DNA from: Rhyzopertha dominica
Lineage: Eukaryota; Arthropoda; Insecta; Coleoptera; Bostrichidae
Length of the DNA: 64,000 bases
Reading direction: 5' to 3'
Assembly: GCA_025024175.1 (NCBI GenBank)
Contig: QCXZ01000137.1
Location: 72,416,680-72,480,679, forward strand
The notes under the pieces are model-generated. The model saw nothing but the letters and a program-made list of their open reading frames with translations. It was not told the DNA's origin and ran no database searches. Shown here one piece after another: positions 48,101-60,800 of this stretch (within the stretch, counting starts at the first letter, position 1; every line of letters starts with the position of its first letter). The position numbers were made by a program, and so were the translations under genes.

Positions 48101-51100
48101 AGGATTGGAGCAGCGGAAATAGTTCTAAAATCCAACCCCCGCGAAGTCTAACTTGAGCAGCAAAAAAAGTAGTGCCATAAGGGAGCTAAAAAACACCCCG
48201 GACTTGACAATACTACAGGCCGACAAAGGCAGCGGCAACGTCATCTTGGATATGATGGACTACTAAGGAAGAACCCAGCAAGACGCTCTGAACGGACCAT
48301 CAATTCAGCCATACGGAAATCTTAAATACCAAAAGAGCTACATCGCGGCATGCTCAAAACAGATACAAAGACGCCACAACTATACTGCCTACCAAAAATT
48401 CATAAACGAGAGATACCACTAAGACCGATTGTTAGTGCAACAGGATCTGCCAACCATCCTCTAGCTCGTTACATCGCACGGACTCTAAAAGCACTCATAG
48501 GGAAGACAGAACACCACGTCAGGGACGTGTGAGACCTTATTAAGAAAATAAAGAAGATAAAAGTGTATCCGAAATACATTTAGTAAGCTTTGATATCACC
48601 TCACTCTTCACGAAGATACCACTGCACGATGCCTTAATGTAGTTGAAGGAACATCTACAAGAAGAAGACCTGGATGAAGAACTAGCCCAACTAGCGAACA
48701 TCTGCCTGAAATCTACTTTCTTCAAATTCCAGGAGGAATACTACGAGCATATAGAAGGTGCTCTTATGGGGTCACCGCTTTCTCCGCTGAGAGCCAACAT
48801 TTACCTAGAAGCCATCGAGACAACTGCATTGGCATCGGCACGCCTTAAACCTAAGTGTTGGTTTAGATACGTGGACGACACCTTCACCAGCCGTATGCAG
48901 AACAGAACATAAAGGAGTTCCTGGATCATCTAAACAGCGTCCACATCAGCACAGAGTTAACGATGGAGGTGAAGACCAATGGCAACCTACCCTTCTTGGA
49001 TGTGATGGTGACGGGACGCTGAGACATCGGGTCTGTAGGAAGCCAACCCACACGGATCGCTATCTGCATACAGATTCACATCATCACACCGCCCAAAAAC
49101 AAGGAGTCATCAACAGATTGATACAACGAGCGAAGCTAATCAACGAAATAGACCACCTAAAAGAGGAATTACAGCATCTACACAGACCACTAAGATCGGA
49201 CGGTTGTTGAGAAGGCATCAGACACACATCTTCACCATCTTCAGCGCCCCAGGAAAGATAGCTAACGCCTTTCCGAAATATCGTTCGGCGACTGAGGAGC
49301 TACAAACATGGGGTGTTTATAGCATCCCATGCAGCAGTGGGAAGGTTTGCATCGGCCAAACCGGAAGCCACATCAGCACGAGAATCAAGGAACGCATCAG
49401 GGACACCAGGGATCGGCAATGTGACAGGTCGGCTGTGGCAGAACACCGAATGGAGATTGGCTGCATCATCAAATTCGAAGAGGCACAAATGCTGTAAAGG
49501 GAAGCCATCCAAATCCAGAAGAGTCCGCATAATTGTAACCGAGACCGAGGCATTGAACTACCTGGAATCTGGAAATCAGTCATGGTTAACAACGCTCACG
49601 CTTTAGTGAACCGGAGGAGAATAAATACCGTAACAGTCTAGACACTTCAGTTTTAGAGCTACTTCTGAGTAAGACACCGACATGAGTGTCGAAACATCAA
49701 GAGCGAACAAGCAACGTGGGAAGCAGCCCGGAATAATAATGATAATGCCCCCTTCTAGGGATTGTAGTGACGTGAATGCGAAGTATACATTCAAGTATCT
49801 CCTTGTATAATAAAATTGATCAGTTCGAGTCAAAATATCAAAACATTCGGTGGCTTGTTTTCAGTAGGTCACTGGAAATAAAAAGACCAAAAGACTAAAT
49901 TTAACATCCTGTTTTTAAGGCTTGCAACTTTAGTGGTGATTAAAACTTCAATAAGGTTGTGCGTAGATGCAAAAGTAAATTTATATCGCGTGTTTGTTTT
50001 TTCACCGAGTAATAATTGCGATTGCTTCCTGAAAGACCACACATTAAGCAACGTGGAAATATTTTTAATTGAGCAACCAGTGTTTTTGATCTATCTGCCC
50101 TTAGACAGCAAAAATGTTCTCTCTGTTCAATTTGACTGTAATAACCATATTTCCGGCATTGTTTAGAGGACGTAAAATAACACTTTACCGGACTAGTCCC
50201 TTTCACTTTACTTACTGTATGCTAATCGTTAGATTTGCAGAACAAATTTTCGACTAGGAACAGCTGAGGGCGCGTTTTTATCCTCCAAATATGTACGCAT
50301 AATGTAGTTCACTAACTTTCTTTTCTTTCAAACAATGATTTTAAGCATATTGTTTAGTATTTTATTTCGTAATGCAAAACATGGAATTGTCATCATCTGC
50401 AAAATGTTATAAGCAGCATTTATGCTTTTAAATGGAAAGTAATATATGTTTTTTTAAGCCGAACATAAAGCTTTATACTCAACACGAACATAGTTAAACT
50501 TTTCTGGATAAGTCTTGTTTATTAGCCTGCGACTAGTCCTGAAAAGTTCCATGTTACATCGTTGTTATGCAAATAGCTATTTTAATTTCAAATTTTTTTA
50601 TTCCTGAACTGAAACGTACCCAAGTACGCAGATAGGTTCTGTGCTAAAGCAAAGAAAATATTAGATTAGACCCTTAATTAGTTAAAGTAAAATAAAATGG
50701 TTTTAACCTTGATTTGTTTTACAAAGGAAGGAAAGAAAATGCGAGTTCAAATGCTAGTTTTTACTGTTGCTTATTTTCGTTTTTTAGCTTTGTGTCATGT
50801 AGCAAAGAAAAACAATCACATTGCTGGGCTAGCTACTAATTATTATACGATTCTGCATTAAATTATACCACTTTAATTATACCGTCATCTGTTTTGAACC
50901 TAACAGGTATGCAAAATAATCAAGTATTATTTGTAGTTTACTATTAACTTATCTGTAATACTTTTCCAACTTTCTGCTCGACCAAAATGTATAATTTCGA
51001 ATTAGTGAAACTCAACAGGCATGAGATATTTAAATACTAAAACGTAATTGGAACTGAGTTTGTTGTTCAAAGGCTTTAATGTTTCACGAACATCCTGTAA

Positions 51101-54100
51101 AAAAAGCAACTTACCGCATAAGATAACTAACGCTACCGTTTCGAAATATACGTAACGAGAAGTGTACAGGTATGATAGGATCCTTGAAATCACCGTGCAT
51201 GATGAAGTACGTATCTGGCAGCCAGATGTCATTATGGTGGTGGATGGCGTTGAGATAATCGTAACGACTTTGGTTGGAATACCGCAGGCGAGGATCGTAC
51301 CACTGCTGCTGCAGTAGAAATTCTACCTCATATTTCTGCAAGGAAACACAAGAACATTAAATAAAGCAGATTCCTGCTGCGCAGAAAATTGTAGATAGCG
51401 GAAACATAGCTTAAATATCTACCTGCTTAAACCTTCGTAATAACGAAATTCTTGCATACCGATCGCGGTTGTCCTTCATAATAAAATTTGAGACCTGTAC
51501 AGTTATTTCGCACACTTAGGGCGTGTGCTCTAACGTTTTGTAGGTATATTATACATACAGGGTGTCGAGACAGGGACGGTAAGTGGTTGTCATAGAATCT
51601 TCGGAAATAACAAATTTCAACAAAAGTAATTTAGAGAAATTTTTGATTTGTTAAGCATTTAATTCTGCATAACTTTAATTTGAACCATTTTTGTCCATTT
51701 TAACATAGACTCTTACTACGGACCAATATTCGCGCTTAGTGAATCACCCTGTATATATTTTAAATTCTGTATCTATACGAGGGACGATTTAAGGTGACTC
51801 AAACAAATGTCTTTCCCGATTTGCTATTGCACTGAATATTTTTTATAAAAGAATTGTAAAATATAGATTATTGTTTTTTTTTGTTTCAGTAGCTATTAAA
51901 AAACGCAAGCACCTTCTTTAATATTACAAAAATTGGTCTTCGGATACCATTTCAGCGCACGGGAATCTCATTATCACCCTACAAGTGGTATTTCTGGAAT
52001 GAGTGAAATGGATTTCCCGTTCTCTGTTATCAGCTTGTTCAGTAGAGTCCGGGTGCAGTATTCCGAGAGCCAAGAATGTAAGAAATTCCACGGGGAATGC
52101 TGTGCATTTGCAAAGTTGTGTCGCAAAAGTAATTACATACAACACACATAACACCAGTCGCAGGTGGCTACATGGAAAATGAAAAAATGATATGTATTTA
52201 ATTTATATGAGAGACAAAACAGTACATTCATAATAATACATTCATTTCACTCATTTCATACATCTTTCAGAATGTTTATTTCGAATAATTTAATTCAAAC
52301 ATTTAATGAGATTCGCTTACTACAAATGTAGATAGGCAATTAGAATTTTCTTTACGTAAGAAAGGACAGACCGTTTATCGTATTTCATAAAAATAGTTAT
52401 TTCAATAGGAAGAGCTAATACATATTGAGTGCCATATAGACATTAGGGAATGATAAAGTGGCGAGGCCCGTGAAAGAAATACCTACCATATTCAAAAGCG
52501 ATTTCTAGTTCACTGAAAACATATAATAACTTCGTAAAATTGACAAAATTGTCAGGGTGTCTTTAAAAGGTTTGTACAAAATGCTAGGACAAATTCCTAG
52601 GATTATTTTTGACGTTTCTAAGAACCAACCAAAAAAATCCATTTCGTCAATTAAGTCATTTTGAATGAATTAAACACTTTCACAAGAGAAAATTCTCACT
52701 GGAATAATTTAAGGTTGGTTTTGCATGGCAATAAAAATTATTGGCTTGATTTATGATTTAATAGTCTTCAATCGATGAAGTCGATAAGAGGATCAATAAA
52801 AATATATGTAAGGACACTAAGGTGAGCAAAGTTATATTACTGAAGCACTGTATCTGCTTGTTAGGTCAAAAAATAATCCTTCGCATACCACTCGAGAGAT
52901 ACAAAGTTAATAACAAACGAAAACGGCAAACTTTTATTAAGTTATAAATTGTAGAATAAAGCTGTGTGAGTAATTGTTTAAGCAACCCCAGTGTTCGTGT
53001 GCACAGAGATTAATTGAACAGCACATGGACCGTACTTATCACCTCTGGATCCAACCGTAAAACTTTAACTGAATTTTGTATCCGCGGCCATAATTCTTCT
53101 TAGATGTTTATTGGTATATATCGTCTCTTTAAGTGTTCCCCATAAAAAAGAATCCAAGGGCGTCAAATCCGGCTAGCGAGGTGGGCAATTTACAGGTGCA
53201 TGGTTTCCACAAATAAAATTTTTATATGACAATTTTGATAATTTTCTCTTCTTTGATTAATAAAACGACAGGAGCCTAATCCTTATTCGGGGTCGATAGG
53301 TATAACCTCTTGTACTTTTTGGAGGTAAAATGGATGTAAAGGTAGTTCTTCTGGAGTTCTAATAGCAAGATTCCGTCCATAATCAACCGTTGCAGCAGCA
53401 AAACTATCGGTTGTACGAGGTTGTTGAGGAAATTGTTCTAGCATTTTGTACAGACTTTTTAGGGCTGAGTCTGATTAAGGCCGAATTTTAACATATTAAA
53501 TATTTTGGTAATACGAGGGTGAATGCTATTTTGTAGTTATCTTTTATCAAGTAGTTCGTGGGTAGGTATTTCCTTTTTCATCGTTAGGTTCCTTTTTTAT
53601 CAGGTTCGCACGTTGTTTCTATGACGTCTCGCACCCTAGGTGATTTGTTTATTTACTTTCAAAATTTTGTTTGAACTTGTGTCAGGCAAATTTTGAGGTT
53701 CTTCGTCTTTGACAAAGATTACAGGTGTAATCGAAACGTCAGACTATTAACTTTTTGTCAGTGTTATCAAGAGACAGCGCTCTATCCGACAAAATATTAT
53801 CTTATATTTTGGTAATGTATTGTAGTATCCAATTAAAAGGCAAAAACTGATACTTCATACATATTGTTATACACCTACAGGATCGAACGCTGCGGATTTC
53901 TAACTAACTTCCTTTATTAAAAACATTTGTACACCCAACAGAAGAAGTGATCACGTGTAGTCCACACATGTATCACGTGACCGGAACCCCTTTCCTTCCG
54001 AAAAGCGTAACTTAAACCGCACAACAAATTTTAACATTTATTTTTTTGAGGCAACATAACCTCCCTTTTTCTGAACTTAGCGAACGTTCAGGTTTGGAAT

Positions 54101-57100
54101 TTGCCACAGAAAAGTTTACTCAAAGATGCCGTATAGCAATATCTTACAATTAAATTGCCCAAGAACATAGTTTTGCAATTTTAGTTTAATTTCGGTCGAT
54201 CGAGGTTGGCTAGTGTGAAACGGGGTTGAAGCAAATCTCTCTCGGTTGCGGAGAACCAATAGGAAAGCTGCGTTTGAAAATCACGTGAAGGTCACGCGTG
54301 TTTATTACACTACTGTTTTAACACTGCTAATTCACTAAACCACTATACTGCACACTCACTAGCACTAAAAACAACTGCTTTACTAAGCCTTCCGCTCGTT
54401 TAGTAACCGTCATTCGAATTCAGAACTGCTGGCGCGCTTTCTATGGGACTATTTATACCCCCATCGAAAATTCCATAAGCGACACCATCCGAACGCTATC
54501 GAAACTTCCCTGCCATCTGTCGCTAGGATCACTACTGCAAGTGTCCTACTACACCGCGTCTACACGCCCGCAACTCTGGTCCACAAATGGCGCTGATTCC
54601 ACAACACTGATTTTTCATCGTATAGAATTTAAGATATTAATCACGGCTGCCCAAGTAGTAGGTACTGTGACAAGTACTACGAGTTACATTTTTAAACAGT
54701 GATAATTTTCGAAATCAATGAAAGGTTGCTTTCCGGTTGTTACCGTAGACGTTTGCTGATTATGCTGTCATCTTTTTCAGAAGTTGCTTCTAAGACTGCT
54801 GTTGATGTTTACTGTGCCGCAATAAACATATTGACATAAGTCTTAGAAGATAGATCTGAGGAAGCGAAGTATAAAAAGTGAAAATCCACGGCAACGCTCG
54901 GAAACTAACCCTTCTTTGGACAATAGCCTTGAATGCCTATTTTCATCTATTGCATACCATCATTTTCTTCATTTGTACAATTTTTGCCTTATATGAAGTG
55001 CTTATATCAGAATTATGGTATAAAAACCCAGAAAAAGGTTGTAAAAATTTGACCTTTTTCCAGTTTTTCAAAGGTACCTACATATAGTTCTTTTAAAAAG
55101 ATGCTTGAGGCGTATCCTTACCAAACTAGACTCATCGGGAGATGCTAGGCTGAGAAGCAGAACACTGACATTAACTATCAAGGTCCCTGTAAGAGAAACG
55201 GTCAATTGTTAGTTGTGCATTTTAAGATTAATGAGTAACACAAGTAGAACATGTTATTATTTTGAGTGTTATGTTTATAAGACAAGCAAATCCATAAGAT
55301 ATATTACTTCCCCATCTTTGGCACCTACTTTGTTGGTGACTGAGCTATCTACAGCGGTGCTAAAGCTTAGCACTATGCAAGCTGCTAAGTGCCAGGAACA
55401 TTCCGCAGCAGTAAATTCATGCCGTAACAATGGATGATTAATGCAAATATGAACTCTTCATTTACAATTCTGAATCAATGCAATGTCTAAAGGCCGAAGA
55501 AATTTGAGCAAAATCATATATCAGCTTATTTTACACTAATAAATAATTAATATCTACTGAAAAAAGATGAAAGCAATAATTAATCCNANATAAGGAAAGA
55601 TTCCGTAAAATAACAAAATATTTGCAATAAATAAATAATGTTTAATTCAATTTCGTTTCAGTACCATTATGACTACCCGCAAAAACAGAGAAGTAAACTT
55701 CTTCGACACCGTGAAATTGAAACAAATTAATTTAATTAATATTTTAAAACCAGAGCATACTCGTAACGAACATCTTGTTTTAATTGCTGGTAGACACAAT
55801 TAAAAATTAGTTAAGAATTTTAAACAATAAGAAGCTTTAAAAGCTGCATAAGCTCTTTTGCAAGTCTCTGGGAAATGCCTCCTTGTAAACTTGTTAATCA
55901 ATCAAAAGGTTAGATCGCAGCCGTTATATACGTATTCTGTTATTTCATCACCAGACTTGGAATATGATGTGTGATGAGTATGCTATAAGTGCTAGCAACA
56001 CCTATACTGTTAACACAAATGCAAAACACACCGGACACAAACCATTTGCTCAAGAAAGAGTACCACATATGGAACCTTTGCGGATGGCCATTCAAATTAA
56101 ACCTTTCCTCTTACAGTTTAATTGAGATGTTAATCGAAAAAAGATCTTAAGTAGTTACACGTTGCCCAAAAGCGAATGAAAGGATTTTAGGGATCTCAGA
56201 AACAAACAAATGTAGAAAAGGGGTAAGAGGGCAAAATTTACAGTTTTGTCAACTCAACAACTCAGTGTACGATCGGCATCTTTTAAGTTCATGGCTTTCT
56301 AAATATTAAAAAAAAATCTAAAGTTTTTTTTCAAATTATGTACGAAATTATACTGTATATGTACTGTGGATAGAACATTGAAATCGCATTCGTTACAACT
56401 ACATGTTTAATCGATATAATGAAGAACTCTGTGCAGAATGAAATGCTGAAAATGTACCGCAAAGAAGATCTGATTCTCAAATTTGAGTTTCAAATATATT
56501 GTGGTATTACAGAATACACTAGGCTCACACACTTTTTATGTTTCCTTAAGGGAATGATTGTGAATAAGTATGTCAAGAGTTAAACTTGGAGGGATACAGA
56601 ATGATGGAGTAGTTCCAACACGAAGGAGTACCACTTCATAATCGTGTGCAAGTTATATATTATCTCGACCAAATCTATCCAAATATGTGGATAGGAAAAC
56701 AGTAGAAAAAAACCAAAGTGTAACCGAACTATAAAATAATTAATCTAAGAGCGGCTGATTTACAAGCTTTCTGTACGATTAGCAGGTGTTCTATTAGTGA
56801 CATTTTTTAAAATATGCAATTTATGGTTACAAAATAGTGGATTGTTAGAATATTTTTTTAATTAGTTAATATTTGATCTTTAGCTTTTGGAGTTTACTTA
56901 ATAAAATAAGTTTGTTATATCATAAAAATGACACCATGCATAACAAGGTGGTGCACACATTTATTAAAGGTAAAATTAACTACAATTTTTGCATTGAATT
57001 AACCACGAACTTAAGAAAAACAAAACGCGAACTAATTTAAACCGATAAAACGGCTAATCTTCTCCATTTACCCTTCCATCTAGCTCTCCTAGTTCTCGAC

Positions 57101-57831
57101 ATCATCATACTGGGCAACTTAAAAAAAAAACGCAGCCATATGTAAGAAAACTTCTACCTATAAACCTTAAATAAAAATTTTAATCGCTATCACCTGCCTA
57201 ATGTTATGTAGGTATTGAACGTAATTAAGAAATAAGATTTGCAAGCTAATCTTACTTTTATTTTAGGATTTGTTAATTTAATTTTATACTTAAGAGACGC
57301 AGAACTTAATTTTCTAATTCTAATACAGAACGCTGAATCACTGTCAAAAACAAAGCTTGATGATTTTTCCATCTAATTAGAGTATGGCTACATCTGTATC
57401 TAATACCATTTGATATTTCGTTTGTTAATAAAATAGTCTTGATATGCAAAAATAAAATCGCACAAATCTCCAAAGGTATTAGGGATAGACGCAATCTTAC
57501 CTAATGAGATCGAACGATAGCGTTGCAAAAATAAGTATGCCATTCTATTATGCGCGTGTAAACTGAACTATACTTATTTTGGGTTGGAATTGTACAGGGT
57601 GTTCCATTGGTAACTATTAAGAGTTACGGTTTGCGCAATACAGACATACTTTTTGTTGTGAGTTGGACTGTACTATCGCCTTTTTTTGTATAGACTTTTG
57701 TATATAACTTTTGAATAAGCTAATATTTCTTCAGTTCTTAATATTTCGTTTCGTTGAGCAAAAAAAACCGTAATGACATTATATTGAATCCAATGACGTA
57801 CTAATTGTTTTAGGAAATAATATTTTTTATT

Positions 57832-57895
<64 letters not shown>

Positions 57896-60800
57896 TTGTT
57901 ATTATTTCAGTTTTTCTTTCATATCAATTAATCATGTTCTGTTTTCGCTAAATGGATCTAAATAATGCAATGCCTAGCATTGCAGAGGTATCTACTTATT
58001 TCCAAACAAACAATAATTTTCATTGTTTACATGGTTCATTGATATCAGACAAAAAAAAACTGCATGAGCAACTTTATGTGCCTTAGGTATGTAAATAGGC
58101 ATATATTCTTATATATAATTTATTAAAATTATTACTCACGAATATATATTATAATATGTATATTTCCTTGTTCCATAGCCTTCTGGATGTAGACATCAAA
58201 TCAGATGAGATTATTTAAAAAATGGAATAATACCAGATTTATTAAAAATTGGGAAGAATAGGTCTTTTAGACCATAGCTAGGCTAAGCTAAGCTATAGTT
58301 TCCATTATAAAAAAATTGAGTACGCCTCTCGATTCAAAAGAAAGATGTCTATCAAAAATTCTTTGCAATCTAAGGCTTATTCAAATTTGGATATCGCTTC
58401 AAAACAAACGAAGATATAAAAATGGAGATCCCAGGTAAATTCAACTCACAACAAAAAAGTAAGGCAGTAGTGCTGAAAATCCTCTAGCAGAATTAATAGT
58501 AACCTATTAGTAGAAAAATAGATGGCAATGCCATCTGTCAGCAATGAACTGACACAATGACAAAGCCATCTAGCTACCTTAAAGGGTACTACTTCCTAAT
58601 TAAAGTGACCTGTGTCGGTTTTTAAGTGTCAGTAAAAAGTGCCCTGGAGACCTGTGTCAGGTTAATGTATGCAGGTGCATGCCAACTTGTCAGATTACAG
58701 GTCACTTCCTTTAGGAAGTAGTACCCGTTAAGGCAGCTAGGTGGCTTTGCCATTGTGTCAGTTCATTGCTGACATATTGAGTATCTAATGAAATTCTGTT
58801 TTCACGTGTTTTGAAAAATGCTTCTAAATAACTAAATACTGTTGATCGAGTAACATGGCATGTAATATGATGCCTATTAATAATTACTGTAAAATTTCTA
58901 TTTTTGGCAAGCTAACTATGAATTATTAAGACTATATGGATGAATGCAAAGATAATTGTAGCTAATTTTATCAAACACATGTTACATTTGTAAAATAAAA
59001 TACCCATCATCACATTTGCCTTTGTATTCCAACGACTTCGTATAGAAATTTAACAGCAACGAAGAGTATCTTTATTTATATCCTCATCATGTCCCTTCTT
59101 AATACAGCAAATTGTATATAATTCTTCAGAAGACTAAATTTGGAAAAAAAAACTGAATAGGCCAATCCGCTGCAGTTCCAGTGGATTTAAGCGTTAAAGA
59201 GCACAGGAGTAGTTGGTGAGTTTCTAAAACAAAGATACATCAAACGGACCGCGTTTGCTGCTGGGAAGAACTGTCTGTTTGTCATGTCTCCAATCCTCTG
59301 GTGTCTGAAGACCACAACAGAAGTCGGCATCTGCAACAGCAACAGTAATACTGCTATGGCGCCCTTACGTTATCGGTTAAACTACTTTAAATGCGGTGTG
59401 AAAATAGGGGGATCGTCTTTAGTTAATGATTATGAGGTCAACGAAGTTTCAGATTCATCCTATCAGCATTTCCCAGATGTTTATTGTGCTGAAATGTCTA
59501 CTTTAGACCCGCCTCGAACGACGCTAGCGGGAGAGACGTGGTGATGGGGAAGTCGGTATAACTTAATTATTAACGCACGAGATATGAATATAGAGCGTTC
59601 GGAGACTTTAATGAAGCATACTCGTATCGTGTTTACATACCTCATTCGAAAGGAATAGCAAATACATAGGTGGTAGCAGAAACTGTGTATAATGCAAACT
59701 TGGCGTACTGTTTCCAAGTAAATATTATATAACATATAATCCGAAAGTTTTGGGAAAACATTCTGACCCTGGAAATTCACATAAAAATAATTTTATATTT
59801 GTACTAAATTTTTAAACAAACTCTTTTAACTATCATTATTATATTGTAACAAACTTCAAATAACCGACAAAGAACCGTTGTTCTCGATTTTGCTTAGTAG
59901 CGTCGATTTCCCTAATTTTTCTACAAATATTGCGGCGCAATTGTTTTTTGATTTCTGCTTCCCAGCTATTATTATAGACCTTCCGACTCAATATTGCCCA
60001 ACTGGGTGAGCCTGAGGTAGGCTAGGGGGATTGTTCCTTGTTGGTACAATTTTGATGTTGTTGGCCCTTGTGATTGTCGCATAATGACACGTAGCTAGGT
60101 CTGACCAAAATACAAACACAAACTGAAGCCATTTAGAGAGTCATCTTTCTATATAACACTCTACGTTTAAGCCTTCGCCCCGAACAGCACCAATGTAGGG
60201 CTGCAAGAGGAAGTCAGCCTCAGAAACACCACACCATACAAAAATTTTGTCCTCAAACTTTTTTTTTAAATTTAACATTCTCGTAATCGTCTGTGTAAAA
60301 ACCATCATGTCCTTTCATCTCACTGTTAGATAATCTGAAATCGCAATTGCCGAATTGCTTATGTTCTGTTTCTATAGATATTAACAATGTCTCGTTTCGA
60401 CATTCGCCCATACAGATTATAAATATCTTGATGAAGATCAATTGTATAAGGCATTATACAAAGCGGAAATGAAAAACTTTTACATTGTTTATTTCCAGCC
60501 AATGGTTTTTTCCCAAAACTTTCGAATCATACGTTACCTTTAATACTTTCAAAGCAGAAGACTAATTCAGTGTTTAATAGGTGGGCTGTAATGAAACAGC
60601 CGTATTACCTATCACACTTCATTAAGTATCAAAAACTTTCAAGTTCACTTCCGTATATACATGTCAAAAAGCGGACGTATGCTTTTAATTTTCTGCTACA
60701 CCCGTTTACTAAAAAAATATGTAAACAGAAGTTGTTGATGACTGATGGTAAAACTTCATTACTTTCATATATGAAACTAGGAGGATTTAGGCCACTGTTT

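Noticed and set aside
51427..51500. Exon-like stretch on the - strand (VSNFIMKDNRDRYAR...) just before KYEVEF
   Set aside because: Splice-like borders, but the true preceding exon was found at 55122-55186, with the right phase and family sequence.
51924..52154. 76-codon - frame resembling a signal peptide exon of the channel
   Set aside because: It lies between two confirmed internal exons of the same gene, so it cannot be the N-terminus.
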